Positions 42,854-51,716 of a DNA stretch of 64,000 nucleotides are shown here, piece after piece. The notes beneath the pieces were generated by a model, which saw only the letters and a program-made list of their open reading frames with translations, did no database searches and was not told the DNA's origin. The translations under genes and the position numbers were made by a program. Source of the stretch: SB25 sp029560875 (GTDB lineage Bacteria; Bacteroidota; Bacteroidia; Bacteroidales; Tenuifilaceae); the NCBI GenBank assembly GCA_035388225.1, contig DAOOPM010000003.1, positions 62,001 through 126,000 on the forward strand. The letters run 5' to 3'. Position 1 is the first letter of the stretch, and each line of letters begins with the position of its first letter.

Positions 42854-44292
42854 TGCAGCTGAAAAGTGCGCTAACCGGAATTTCAGGACTACGCTATATG
42901 GTGGATAAACTCGATATTAAATCGGGTTTAGGGCATCGCGTATTGCTGGCATCGACATTTTTGGTTAGCCAAAAGGATGTGCTTTACCAGCTGCAACAGG
43001 TTGCACAAGCGGTTGATGCTTTCAACAGAAGTGAGCACAAGGAAACTTTCGATAAGGTTGCCATAAAGCTATCGCAGGTTCGCGATATTGCCGGGACAAT
43101 CAAGAACATACAAAAGCATTTAACTCTGAACGATATTGAACTTTTCGAGGTAAAAAGTTTTACCCTTTTAGCCAACGAGATTAGAGAGTTAACCCCATCG
43201 GTAGAGTTCCTTCACAGCAAACTACCCAACCTCGATAAGGTTATTGCAATTCTCGACCCAGAGAATACTCGAATTCCTTCGTTCTACATCAATAGTGCTT
43301 TTGCACCAGAACTTACTGAGCTGCGCAAAAAGTTGGCTAGCGTTGAATTCTCCATTGAAGATTTGGAGAAAACGAATACCGATAGCAATAAACAATATCA
43401 GCAATCAGAAGAAATCAGAGCCAAAATAACGGAGATAGAGGATGGTGTTAGGCAAAACCTATCGGAACAGCTGCATGGTTTTGCATCGGAGCTGAACGAG
43501 GCTTTGGTTGCAGTTGCCAATATCGATATACTTATTGCAAAGGCAAAGCAGGCTATCTACGAGAGGTTGATTATGCCTGAGATTGTTGCCGATACAACAT
43601 CGTACAGCGGACTATTCTACCCTCAACTTAAGGAGTTGCTTGAGCTGGAGAAAAGAAGGTATCAACCCATTGATGTTGAAATTCACAAAGGAACCTGTTT
43701 AATTACAGGCGCCAATATGGCCGGAAAAACGGTTCTGCTCAAAACACTTGCGCTGAGTCAGGCTCTGTGCCAGTACGGTTTTTTTGTTCCTGCTGCAAGC
43801 GCAAAAATTGCCTTGGTGGAGCAGATTCTTTTCAGCATTGCCGATGAGCAATCAGAACTATCGGGGTTATCGTCCTATGCGGCCGAGATGCTGAAGGTGA
43901 ACCAAATTGTGCAGATGGCCAAAAAACAGCATCCACTTTTGGTGCTGATTGATGAGTTGGCTCGCACCACCAACCCAACCGAGGGACGAGCCATTGTTAG
44001 CGCTGTGGCAAACCTACTGAACGATTGCAACGTAAAAGCGGTTATCACAACGCACTATAGCGGTTTAAGCACCCAATGCCGTAAGCTAAGGGTTAAGGGT
44101 TTTATTGAGGATAGCAAGGATGCAACCATCACCGTTAAGAACATTGGCGATTATATCGATTACTCGCTAATTGACGACGATGGAACCAACGTTCCGCACG
44201 AAGCGTTGCGAATTGCACAGATACTTGGCGTTGATGCTGATGTAATATCCGAGGCATCGAGGTTGATGGAAACGAATAGTAATAAACATTGA
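42853..44292 (+). CDS. kamC: Lysine 5,6-aminomutase reactivase ATPase KamC (MutS-related)
   Basis: This 479-residue protein has a MutS-type ABC ATPase domain at the C-terminus: Walker A GANMAGKT at 286-293, an ABC signature-like ELSGLSSYAAEM, and Walker B VLIDELARTTNPTEG. The N-terminal ~280 residues are helical and lack the MutS mismatch-recognition domain, so this is not a repair enzyme. Homologues occupy lysine-fermentation clusters beside kamDE, where it likely uses ATP to release inactive cobalamin from the mutase with KamB. The ATG at 42853 overlaps the kamB stop; a GTG one codon earlier is possible. Confidence 0.82.
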   Translation: MQLKSALTGISGLRYMVDKLDIKSGLGHRVLLASTFLVSQKDVLYQLQQVAQAVDAFNRSEHKETFDKVAIKLSQVRDIAGTIKNIQKHLTLNDIELFEVKSFTLLANEIRELTPSVEFLHSKLPNLDKVIAILDPENTRIPSFYINSAFAPELTELRKKLASVEFSIEDLEKTNTDSNKQYQQSEEIRAKITEIEDGVRQNLSEQLHGFASELNEALVAVANIDILIAKAKQAIYERLIMPEIVADTTSYSGLFYPQLKELLELEKRRYQPIDVEIHKGTCLITGANMAGKTVLLKTLALSQALCQYGFFVPAASAKIALVEQILFSIADEQSELSGLSSYAAEMLKVNQIVQMAKKQHPLLVLIDELARTTNPTEGRAIVSAVANLLNDCNVKAVITTHYSGLSTQCRKLRVKGFIEDSKDATITVKNIGDYIDYSLIDDDGTNVPHEALRIAQILGVDADVISEASRLMETNSNKH

Positions 44293-44303
44293 TATTACGA
44301 AAC

Positions 44304-44332
44304 CCCCTCAAGGGTTTGAAACCCTTGAGGGG
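44304..44332. repeat. CCCCTCAAGGGTTT hairpin between kamC and kamD
   Basis: A perfect 14-bp inverted repeat CCCCTCAAGGGTTT / AAACCCTTGAGGGG with a one-base centre lies 11 bases after the kamC stop. It resembles the dispersed hairpins at gene ends elsewhere in the window and may attenuate transcription or stabilise the upstream mRNA. Confidence 0.75.
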
Positions 44333-44385
44333 ATTTAAATAACAATCGATAACAAACATAAAAACTATAAACTTCGAATACAGTT

Positions 44386-45942
44386 ATGCAGAAGAGCAAG
44401 TTAGGTCTCGATTTTGAGAAAGTTGGCTATGCTAAAAACATCGCGAAGAAAATTGCTGGCGATGTTCAAAGCTTTGTGGAGAATTACACAACTGTGGCCG
44501 TGGAGCGTACACTCTGCCGTTTGTTGGGAATTGATGGAATTGATGGCAATGCAGTTCCTCTCCCCAATGTGCTTGTTGACTCCCTAAAGGAGAAAGGGGT
44601 ACTTGGACAAGGCGTTATTTTCTACATCGGAAACGCCATTGTTGAAACAGGTTTAAATCCACAGCAAATTGCCGAGCAGGTTGCTGAAGGTAAGCTGGAT
44701 TTAACCACTCTAACAATTCATCCAAAGGAGAAGATTGATGCGGCTATTATGCCAATCGTAAACGCAAGCCTCAATAGGATTAAATCGCGTAGGGCTCGCC
44801 GCGAGAACTATTTGAAAACAATTGGCGAGGGCTCAAAACCTTACCTTTACGTGATTGTTGCTACCGGTAACATTTACGAGGATGTTGTGCAGGCACAAGC
44901 CGCTGCACGCCAAGGCGCCGATATCATTGCGGTTATCCGTACCACAGGTCAAAGTCTGCTCGACTATGTTCCTTACGGTGCTACAACCGAGGGTTTCGGT
45001 GGAACTTACGCAACACAGGAGAACTTCCGCATTATGCGTAAAGCATTGGACGAGGTTGGCGAGGAAATTGGTCGCTACATTCGCCTTTGCAACTACTGCT
45101 CAGGCTTGTGTATGCCTGAGATTGCGGTTATGGGTGCGTTTGAGGGTCTTGATGTTATGCTAAACGATGCCCTTTACGGAATCCTTTTCCGCGATATCAA
45201 TATGCAACGCACAATGGTTGACCAGTACTTCTCACGTATCATCAACGGGTATGCTGGTGTAATCATCAATACAGGCGAGGATAACTACCTAACCACCGCC
45301 GATGCGTTCGACGAGGCACACACTGTACTGGCATCGGACCTTATCAACGAACAGCTAGCGTTTATTGCAGGAATTCCTGCCGAGCAAATGGGACTTGGTC
45401 ACGCATTCGAAATGGACCCAGAACTGGAGAACGGTTTCCTTTACGAGTTGGCTCAGGCACAAATGACCCGCGAAATCTTCCCCGATGCACCGCTTAAGTA
45501 TATGCCTCCTACAAAGTTTATGACTGGTAACGTTTTCCGTGGTCATATTCAGGATGCTCTTTTCAACCAAATTGCCATTTGGACTGGCCAAGGGCTTCAG
45601 CTTTTGGGTATGATGACCGAGGCAATTCACACACCATTTATGTCGGACCGCTACCTTGCCATTGAGAACGCTAAGTATATATTCAAGAATATGAAGAGCA
45701 TTGGCGATGAGGTGGAGTACAAGGAGAATGGAATTATCCGCAACCGCGCCAAGGAAGTACTGAACAATGCTGTTGAGCTACTTGAGGTACTTCAGAACGA
45801 TGGACTTTTCAACGCGCTGGAGCAAGGCAAGTTTGCAGCAGTTAAGCGTCCAAAAACTGGAGGTAAAGGTCTTGCAGGTGTAGTTGAGCGTGGCGTAAAC
45901 TACAGCAATCCATTTGTTGATTTGATGAAACAACGTAAGTAA
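44386..45942 (+). CDS. kamD: Lysine 5,6-aminomutase alpha subunit
   Basis: KamD is the large TIM-barrel subunit (518 residues) of the adenosylcobalamin- and PLP-dependent mutase that moves the terminal amino group of beta-lysine or D-lysine. Family-typical sequence is SKLGLDFEKVGYAKNIAKKI at the start, TVAVERTLCRLLGIDGIDG, then the VIVATGNIYEDVVQAQAAAR and IIAVIRTTGQSLLDYVPYGA blocks, and DPELENGFLYELAQAQMTRE. It is followed after 23 bases by kamE. Requires B12; no B12 synthesis or uptake genes are in the window. Confidence 0.96.
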   Translation: MQKSKLGLDFEKVGYAKNIAKKIAGDVQSFVENYTTVAVERTLCRLLGIDGIDGNAVPLPNVLVDSLKEKGVLGQGVIFYIGNAIVETGLNPQQIAEQVAEGKLDLTTLTIHPKEKIDAAIMPIVNASLNRIKSRRARRENYLKTIGEGSKPYLYVIVATGNIYEDVVQAQAAARQGADIIAVIRTTGQSLLDYVPYGATTEGFGGTYATQENFRIMRKALDEVGEEIGRYIRLCNYCSGLCMPEIAVMGAFEGLDVMLNDALYGILFRDINMQRTMVDQYFSRIINGYAGVIINTGEDNYLTTADAFDEAHTVLASDLINEQLAFIAGIPAEQMGLGHAFEMDPELENGFLYELAQAQMTREIFPDAPLKYMPPTKFMTGNVFRGHIQDALFNQIAIWTGQGLQLLGMMTEAIHTPFMSDRYLAIENAKYIFKNMKSIGDEVEYKENGIIRNRAKEVLNNAVELLEVLQNDGLFNALEQGKFAAVKRPKTGGKGLAGVVERGVNYSNPFVDLMKQRK

Positions 45943-45965
45943 AACGCATTAAAGAGATACACAAT

Positions 45966-46754
45966 ATGAGCGGAGGATTATACTCAATGGAGGCGCGCGA
46001 TTTCGATACAACGCTCGACCTCAAAAAAATAAAGCCTTACGGCGATACAATGAACGATGGTAAAACCCAAGTAAGTTTTACTCTACCTATACCTTGCGGA
46101 AACGAGGCCATTGAAGCGGCAAAACAGCTAATGAAGAAGATGGGATTTGAGAATCCACAGGTTGTATTCTACAAGGAGCTGACTGCCGGTTTTACATTTT
46201 TCAACTGCTACGGTAGCTGCGTTCACACTGTCGATTTCACCACCATTCACGTTCCCAAGGTTGAGGCTACAACCTGGGATATGCACCAAACCGACGAGTA
46301 CGTTAAGGAGAATATTGGTCGTAAGTTGGTTGTGGTTGGCGCAAGTACCGGAACCGATGCCCACACAGTAGGTATCGATGCCATTATGAATATGAAGGGC
46401 TACGCAGGCCATTATGGCTTGGAGCGTTACGAGGGATTTGAGGCCTACAACCTTGGTAGCCAAGTTCCCAACGACGAGTTTATTGCCAAGGCAATTGAGC
46501 TAAAAGCCGATGCCCTTTTGGTTTCGCAAACTGTTACCCAGAAGGATGTACACATTCAGAACCTAGTTGAGTTGGTTGAGATGCTAGAGGCCGAAGGACT
46601 ACGTAGCAAGGTTATCCTTTGCTGTGGTGGCCCACGTATTAACCACGAGTTGGCCAAGGAGCTAGGCTACGATGCCGGTTTTGGAATGAACTCCTACGCC
46701 GACGATGTAGCATCGTTTATTGCGCAGGAATTTGTACGAAGGAATAAGAAGTAG
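45966..46754 (+). CDS. kamE: Lysine 5,6-aminomutase beta subunit
   Basis: KamE is the cobalamin-binding small subunit (262 residues). The base-off B12 motif D-x-H-x-x-G is D131-A-H133-T-V-G136, and the lysine forming the PLP aldimine is K144 (NMKGYAGHYG). Both positions coincide with those reported for the clostridial enzyme. The Rossmann B12 domain continues through DALLVSQTVTQKD and VILCCGGPRINHELAKELGY. It is the last gene of the kam string; a terminator-like hairpin lies 25 bases downstream. Confidence 0.96.
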   Translation: MSGGLYSMEARDFDTTLDLKKIKPYGDTMNDGKTQVSFTLPIPCGNEAIEAAKQLMKKMGFENPQVVFYKELTAGFTFFNCYGSCVHTVDFTTIHVPKVEATTWDMHQTDEYVKENIGRKLVVVGASTGTDAHTVGIDAIMNMKGYAGHYGLERYEGFEAYNLGSQVPNDEFIAKAIELKADALLVSQTVTQKDVHIQNLVELVEMLEAEGLRSKVILCCGGPRINHELAKELGYDAGFGMNSYADDVASFIAQEFVRRNKK

Positions 46755-46778
46755 TTTTCTATAAAGTAGTATACTGTA

Positions 46779-46810
46779 ACCCTGATGGAGTTTGAAACTC
46801 TGTCAGGGTT
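46779..46810. terminator. Dispersed CCCTGA hairpin, end of the kam operon
   Basis: An inverted repeat AACCCTGATGGAGTTT / AAACTCTGTCAGGGTT (nearly perfect, 15-16 bp) lies shortly after kamE and is followed by TGTTGTT. It is a member of the CCCTGACAG hairpin family (17481, 48135, 51671). Confidence 0.8.
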
Positions 46811-46888
46811 TGTTGTTAAAGAGGAATGATAGTTTTCTTAAATTTGAATATATTTACGAAAGGGTAAAACGAATTAATTTGTAATTGC

Positions 46889-46938
46889 GCGGTCAGAAGA
46901 CCGCTACTTAAATTCGACGAAGTCGCAGACTTCGTCGA
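46889..46938. repeat. Two adjacent REP-like hairpins upstream of an orphan immunity gene
   Basis: GCGGTC-AGAA-GACCGC at 46889-46904 and TCGACGAAGTC-GCA-GACTTCGTCGA at 46914-46938 are both perfect inverted repeats. Together they resemble the palindromic REP borders seen around the 10.9-16.6 kb cassettes, though the sequence differs. They lie 39 bases before the immunity-like gene. Confidence 0.75.
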
Positions 46939-46976
46939 GTTAGGGAGTTTAACAATATTTTTAAAGTGATCAGTTT

Positions 46977-48014
46977 ATGATGAAGCTTAAAGAAATTGAG
47001 AAAGTTACTTATAATCTTATAAAGACAAATTCAACTTTTAGTTTAATAGGTTTAGACAATGAAATTAAGTTATTAGACAATGACTATCAGATTAAAAAGT
47101 TGACAATAAGAATAATGGAAAATCAATTGAAAAAAATTGAAGAAAATCAATTATTCTTTCAAGTAGAAAACATAATATATAAATTAATTTTTTCAGATTT
47201 ATCTGTAAGTGTTTTTTATACCACAACTGCTAATAAAGATATTTGGATATTCAATGAAAACTATATTTTTGAAGCAGAAAGAACAGAAAATAGACGTGAA
47301 TATAAATTCGATTTTTTATCAATAAAAGAAAATAAGGTACTGTGGTCAGATGTTTCAATGATACGCTTTTATTCTAAATCTAACGAATTACTATTATTTA
47401 CTGATTTTTTAGGGAATGTTTTTAAGAAACGAAACATATATAATGGCCTTGAAATCTGGTCTCTAGATTTTTCACAGAATAGAGTTAATGGTTCGGTTCT
47501 TTTAATAAATGATAAAATAGTTTTCTCAACCACCAATCAAGATTTAATCGGAGTTGAAATAGAAACAGGCAAAGAGTTATGGCGATTATCAAATTGTAAT
47601 TTGCATCATCAACAGCAACCCAACACAAACTATTTAGTAGGCTTATCGGCAAACTCTTTTGGAGATAATTTTTATCAAGTAATAGACCCGATATGTGGAA
47701 AGAAGATAATAGATAAGAAGTTTGAAAACTTCTTTTACGAAACAACACCAAACAAGGCTTGTATTACAGAAACCCATTATTATTTTATCAGTAATGTTTT
47801 TGGAGATGGCACAGGAACAAAGAGCGAAAGAATTACACATTTGGGCTGTATCAATTTACAGACTCACGATATAGAATGGATAGAAAAGGTTGGTAATACT
47901 TCTGAAAGGCAAAGCGAATACCAAAAACCAGAAATCAATAACAATAAAATTTATTTACTTGACGGAGAGCAAACATTACACATTTACGAAATCCCAGTTC
48001 AGTCGAGGCTGTAA
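46977..48014 (+). CDS. Solitary beta-propeller (PQQ-like) immunity-type protein
   Basis: The protein has 345 residues, A+T-rich codons and repeated beta-blade patterns (GNVFKKRNIYNGLEIWSLDF, LIGVEIETGKELWRL, LGCINLQTHDIEWIEKVG, KIYLLDGEQTLHIYEI). It has the same size and fold as the putative immunity protein at 11401, with a similar last blade (NKIYLLDG / GKIYCLDT). No toxin domain precedes it. Its last six residues (PVQSRL) are encoded by repeat family B, so the 3' end was fused to the repeat. Propeller immunity function is inferred from the relative in cassette A. ATG codons at 46977 and 46980 are both usable. Confidence 0.6.
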   Translation: MMKLKEIEKVTYNLIKTNSTFSLIGLDNEIKLLDNDYQIKKLTIRIMENQLKKIEENQLFFQVENIIYKLIFSDLSVSVFYTTTANKDIWIFNENYIFEAERTENRREYKFDFLSIKENKVLWSDVSMIRFYSKSNELLLFTDFLGNVFKKRNIYNGLEIWSLDFSQNRVNGSVLLINDKIVFSTTNQDLIGVEIETGKELWRLSNCNLHHQQQPNTNYLVGLSANSFGDNFYQVIDPICGKKIIDKKFENFFYETTPNKACITETHYYFISNVFGDGTGTKSERITHLGCINLQTHDIEWIEKVGNTSERQSEYQKPEINNNKIYLLDGEQTLHIYEIPVQSRL

Positions 48015-48297
48015 AAAGAAGTAAACGAATCGTGTTCGGCGGCGGTTATACCACCGTCGTTCTATTTTACAGGCTTAGCCTGTGTTAATATTATTAATTG
48101 GGCTGTAGCCCAAGCCTAATAGGATAAAAATGTAAAAAACCCTGACAGAGTTCGAAACTCAATCAGGGTTTTTAGTTGTGTGGACTTTCCTGCGTTTACC
48201 AACAGGCCAACGCAAAGCTCATTATTAGTTGATAAAAGTAAAAGCCTTTCCGCTTTCGCCAGCGCGGCCAGTTCTGCCAATGCGGTGAAAGTAACTG
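47993..48297. repeat. Repeat family B copy 2 with a displaced helicase tail
   Basis: This copy of 17353-17643 is about 300 bp with small differences and one ~20-bp insertion after GCCTGTGTTAATA. It starts within the end of the immunity gene and finishes with 73 bases (48225-48297) that match the last 24 codons and stop of the DEAD-box helicase, on the minus strand (SYFHRIGRTGRAGESGKAFT). The similarity stops abruptly at 48298. The helicase tail is non-functional here. Confidence 0.85.
48135..48173. terminator. CCCTGACAG hairpin within repeat B copy 2
   Basis: An inverted repeat AAAAACCCTGACAGAGTT / AACTCAATCAGGGTTTTT with T-run lies about 120 bases after the immunity gene. It corresponds to the helicase terminator at 17481-17519 and probably ends the immunity transcript. 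Confidence 0.75.
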
Positions 48298-48560
48298 CCT
48301 CGCTAGCGCGGATTTTCAATCCGTGCGCTATTAGTAGCAAAGAATAAACCCCACTGTTCAGCACGACTTATTCATACGCGTGCGCTCTTTTTAATACCTC
48401 ATCATTATTGATACCCAACACTGTTCTCCCCATAAGGTGAGTACTAACAAAATAACATTTACAGCAAGGTAACAGTATGTCTTAAACAATCTAAATGATT
48501 AAAATCATTATTATCAATTAGTTCTTTTATTTACCTTTCAACACTTTTAATTAAAACATT
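48298..48560. other. Junction region with RAYT-flank-like remnants
   Basis: After the repeat ends, the sequence GCTAGCGCGGATT...AATCCGTGCGC forms an imperfect palindrome (about 48303-48330). ACGCGTGCGCTCTTTTTAAT at 48376-48395 then resembles the left flank of the RAYT units (GACGCGTGCGCTCTTCCTAA). No gene is present. The remaining ~140 bases are A+T-rich. Confidence 0.5.
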
Positions 48561-49142
48561 ATGGGCTCCGAAATAGAAAACAACGTAGAGGAGAACAAGG
48601 TGATAAAATCCGAAACCATGTCGGCATTGAATGCCAACATAATAGCATTTGTAATGCTTTTACCAATTGCAATTATTTGTATTGTTCCATTTATGCTAAT
48701 ATGGAGAGGACAGTTGCTTTTGGATGGGTTTTCGTTTCTTCGTTCTCATCAAATATTCCTGCTTTTAATTTTAGTATTGGGAATTGTTATTCACGAGGGT
48801 TTGCATGGATTAACTTGGGGAGTATTCGCTAAGGGTGGTTTGAAATCTATTCGCTTTGGAATTAAGTGGGCTTATTTAACTCCATATTGCCATTGCAATG
48901 AGCCATTAAGGCGAAATCACTACTTACTTGGAGGAATAATGCCAGGTTTGGTTCTGGGATTGTTTCCAGTGATAGTTGCCCTGATATTTGGGATAGGCTG
49001 GTTGCTATTGCTGGGTATATTTTTTATTGGCGCAGCCGGAGGCGATTTAATGGTTCTCTTTAAGTTGATTAAGGTTGATAAAAAGCATTTAATACAGGAT
49101 CATCCCAATGAAATTGGGTTCTTGGTTCTTCGAGATAGTTGA
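48561..49142 (+). CDS. DUF3267-type membrane protein with HExxH-like motif
   Basis: This 193-residue protein has about four hydrophobic helices. The motif HEGLHGLTWG near residue 77 has the HExxH zinc-site form. GGDLMVLFKLI near residue 161 supplies a conserved Asp, the pattern of the DUF3267 (putative zinc metalloprotease-like) family. CHCNEPLRRNHYLLGGIMPG between them is also typical. It may be an intramembrane protease, but activity has not been shown for this family. The gene stands alone on the plus strand. Confidence 0.75.
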   Translation: MGSEIENNVEENKVIKSETMSALNANIIAFVMLLPIAIICIVPFMLIWRGQLLLDGFSFLRSHQIFLLLILVLGIVIHEGLHGLTWGVFAKGGLKSIRFGIKWAYLTPYCHCNEPLRRNHYLLGGIMPGLVLGLFPVIVALIFGIGWLLLLGIFFIGAAGGDLMVLFKLIKVDKKHLIQDHPNEIGFLVLRDS

Positions 49143-49221
49143 TGGTTGTGTGTTGTTCGTTGATCGTGAAAGAAAATAATACCTCCAGCCTAAAAGCCAT
49201 AAAGTCAAAACTCCAAACAAT

Positions 49222-51534
49222 ATGAAATACCTAAACCTAACCATCGTTTTCCTAGTTTTTAGTGTAGTTAGCCATTCGCAAACCACGAAGAATTACATCC
49301 AATGGGTAAACCCTTTTATTGGAACTGAACGTATGGGGCACACCTTTCCTGGAGCAACAGTTCCATTCGGGGCCGTTCAGCTTAGTCCCGACACCGACAC
49401 AATTCCCTATGCCGTTAACGGCAAGTACAACCCCGATGCTTACAAGTATTGCGCAGGTTATCAGTACACCGATAGCACAATTGTTGGTTTTAGCCATACC
49501 CATTTCAGCGGTACGGGTCATTCCGATTTAGGCGATATTCTAATAATGCCAACAGTAGGCAAGTTGCAGTTGAACCCCGGTACAGCATCCAATCCAAACT
49601 CTGGCTATCGCTCCGCGTTTTCGCATAAGCAGGAATTTGCTGAGCCAAACTACTATCAAGTTAACCTGCTTGATCACAATATAAATGCTGAACTTACCAC
49701 CTCTGCAAGGGTAGGAGTTCATCAGTACACATTCCCAAAATCCGATTCAGCGCATATCATCCTCGATTTAATTCACGGAATATACAATTACCCCGATAAG
49801 AATGTTTGGACATTTATCCGTGTAGAAAGCGATACGTTGATTACCGGGTATCGCCAAACCCACGGCTGGGCAAGAACCCGCACGGTTTACTTTGCCATTG
49901 CGTTTTCCAAGCCTTTCAAAACATACGGAATTGTAAATGGCGAAACTTTAGTTTACCGTGGATTCTGGAGAAAATTCAACCAAAACAGCAACTTCCCTGA
50001 GAATGCAGGCCGACAAATTCGTTGCTACTTCGATTTTTCCACAAATGAGGGCGAGAAGATAATTCTTAAGGTAGCCATATCGCCCGTTAGTACCAGTGGT
50101 GCTTTGTCCAATATGTTTGCCGAAACGCCAAGCTGGGATTTCGATGCAATCAAGCAACAAGGTCAGCAGCAGTGGAATAAAGAACTGGGTAAGATTGATG
50201 TGGAAACTCAAACCAACAATGATAAAATTAACTTCTATACATCGCTATATCACACCTATTTAGGGCCAACCATTTATATGGATACCGATAGAAAGTATCG
50301 TGGTTTGGATCAAAACATTCACACGGCTTCCGATTTCGAGAATTACACAACCTTCTCGCTTTGGGATACCTACCGTGCATTGCATCCGCTATTCAATATC
50401 ATTCAACCTAGTCGTAACGCTAGTATGATTAAATCGATGCTGGCGCATTACAAGCAAAGCGTTCACTCTATGTTGCCAGTTTGGTCGCACTATGCAAACG
50501 AGAACTGGTGTATGATTGGCTACCATTCCGTATCGGTTATTGCCGATGCGGCAATAAAGGGTAACGATAACTTCGATTTAAACTATGCGCTTGACGCATC
50601 GGTTCGTAGTGCAAAGAATGGCTGGTACGATGGACTAGCCGATTATATGAAATTAGGTTATGTTCCCGAGGATAAATCGGGTAGTTCAGTTTCCAAAACA
50701 CTGGAATACGCTTTCGATGACTGGTGCATTGCGCAGTTAGCCAAAAAGTTAAATAGAATGGATATTTACGATGAGTTCAGCAAGCGCTCATCGAATTATA
50801 TAAACGTTTTCGATAAATCCATAGGATTTACTCGTCCACGCCTTTCCGATGGAACCTTTAAGTCAGACTTTGATGTGCTAAGCACTCACGGGCAGGGTTT
50901 TATTGAGGGAAACTCGTGGAACTACAGTTTGTATGTTCCGCACAATCCTGAAGCGCTAGTTAACCTGTATGGCGGTAAAAAGAAATTTGGGCTTTATCTC
51001 GATTCCCTTTTTACAATGCACCTACCCGATAAGTACTTTGAGGGCACCGAGGATATAACCCGCGATGGTTTAATTGGTAACTACGTTCACGGCAACGAGC
51101 CGTCGCACCACGTTGCGTATCTTTATAACTGGACCGACAAGCCTTGGAAAACCCAGCAAACCGTTCGGATGATTTGCGAGCAGATGTACAAACCCAAACC
51201 CGATGGCCTTGGTGGTAACGACGATTGCGGACAAATGAGCGCCTGGTACATTTTCAGCACATTGGGATTTTACCCTGTTGCACCAGCATCGGATTTTTAC
51301 TCAACAGGTAGTCCTTTGGTAAAAACAGCAACACTGAAATTCGAGAATGGTAAAACATTGAGGATTTTGGCTAAAAATCAATCCCCAAAAAATGTTTACG
51401 TTAAACGAATTCTACTTAATGGAAAGCCTGTTTTAAACAATCATCTAAAGCATTCCGATTTAATGGAGGGAGGGGAGTTGGTGTTTGAGATGACTGAAAA
51501 AAAGATGTTTCGACAAGTAAAGAATAATAAGTAA
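49222..51534 (+). CDS. GH92-family alpha-mannosidase
   Basis: The enzyme has 770 residues and a signal peptide (MKYLNLTIVFLVFSVVSHSQ), so it is exported. The N-terminal beta-sandwich starts VNPFIGTERMGHTFPGATVP. The catalytic (alpha/alpha)6 domain contains FSLWDTYRALHPL, GYVPEDK, GNEPSHHVAYLYNW and GGNDDCGQMSAWYIFSTLGF, all GH92 hallmarks. GH92 enzymes are Ca2+-dependent exo-alpha-mannosidases acting on N-glycans or yeast mannan. Linkage specificity is not predictable. No SusC/D pair is nearby, so it is not in a classical PUL. Confidence 0.93.
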   Translation: MKYLNLTIVFLVFSVVSHSQTTKNYIQWVNPFIGTERMGHTFPGATVPFGAVQLSPDTDTIPYAVNGKYNPDAYKYCAGYQYTDSTIVGFSHTHFSGTGHSDLGDILIMPTVGKLQLNPGTASNPNSGYRSAFSHKQEFAEPNYYQVNLLDHNINAELTTSARVGVHQYTFPKSDSAHIILDLIHGIYNYPDKNVWTFIRVESDTLITGYRQTHGWARTRTVYFAIAFSKPFKTYGIVNGETLVYRGFWRKFNQNSNFPENAGRQIRCYFDFSTNEGEKIILKVAISPVSTSGALSNMFAETPSWDFDAIKQQGQQQWNKELGKIDVETQTNNDKINFYTSLYHTYLGPTIYMDTDRKYRGLDQNIHTASDFENYTTFSLWDTYRALHPLFNIIQPSRNASMIKSMLAHYKQSVHSMLPVWSHYANENWCMIGYHSVSVIADAAIKGNDNFDLNYALDASVRSAKNGWYDGLADYMKLGYVPEDKSGSSVSKTLEYAFDDWCIAQLAKKLNRMDIYDEFSKRSSNYINVFDKSIGFTRPRLSDGTFKSDFDVLSTHGQGFIEGNSWNYSLYVPHNPEALVNLYGGKKKFGLYLDSLFTMHLPDKYFEGTEDITRDGLIGNYVHGNEPSHHVAYLYNWTDKPWKTQQTVRMICEQMYKPKPDGLGGNDDCGQMSAWYIFSTLGFYPVAPASDFYSTGSPLVKTATLKFENGKTLRILAKNQSPKNVYVKRILLNGKPVLNNHLKHSDLMEGGELVFEMTEKKMFRQVKNNK

Positions 51535-51670
51535 GATTGTTCTTTATTATCCCAAACTATAGTGAGGGAACTCTGTTTTGGATTCCAAAAATTTAGATGT
51601 CTCAAAGTCGAAAACAAAAAGCCATTCAATTCAGAATGGCTTTCGATTTATACAACGTCTATTCTTTACA

Positions 51671-51703
51671 AACACTGTCAGGGTTCTGAACCCTGACAGT
51701 GTT
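51671..51703. terminator. Perfect CACTGTCAGGGTTC hairpin
   Basis: A 16-bp perfect inverted repeat AACACTGTCAGGGTTC / GAACCCTGACAGTGTT with a one-base centre lies between convergent GH92 and T9SS genes. It belongs to the dispersed CCCTGACAG family and probably works in both directions. Confidence 0.8.
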
Positions 51704-51716
51704 AATCATTAAGAAA

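Noticed and set aside
42853..44292. DNA mismatch repair protein MutS
   Set aside because: Only the ATPase domain is MutS-like; the mismatch-binding part is missing and the gene is embedded in the lysine mutase cluster, which fits KamC.
48116..48364. Minus-strand 82-codon ORF
   Set aside because: It is an out-of-frame reading of the duplicated helicase tail and the flanking repeat; a similar shadow appears at 17435-17728.
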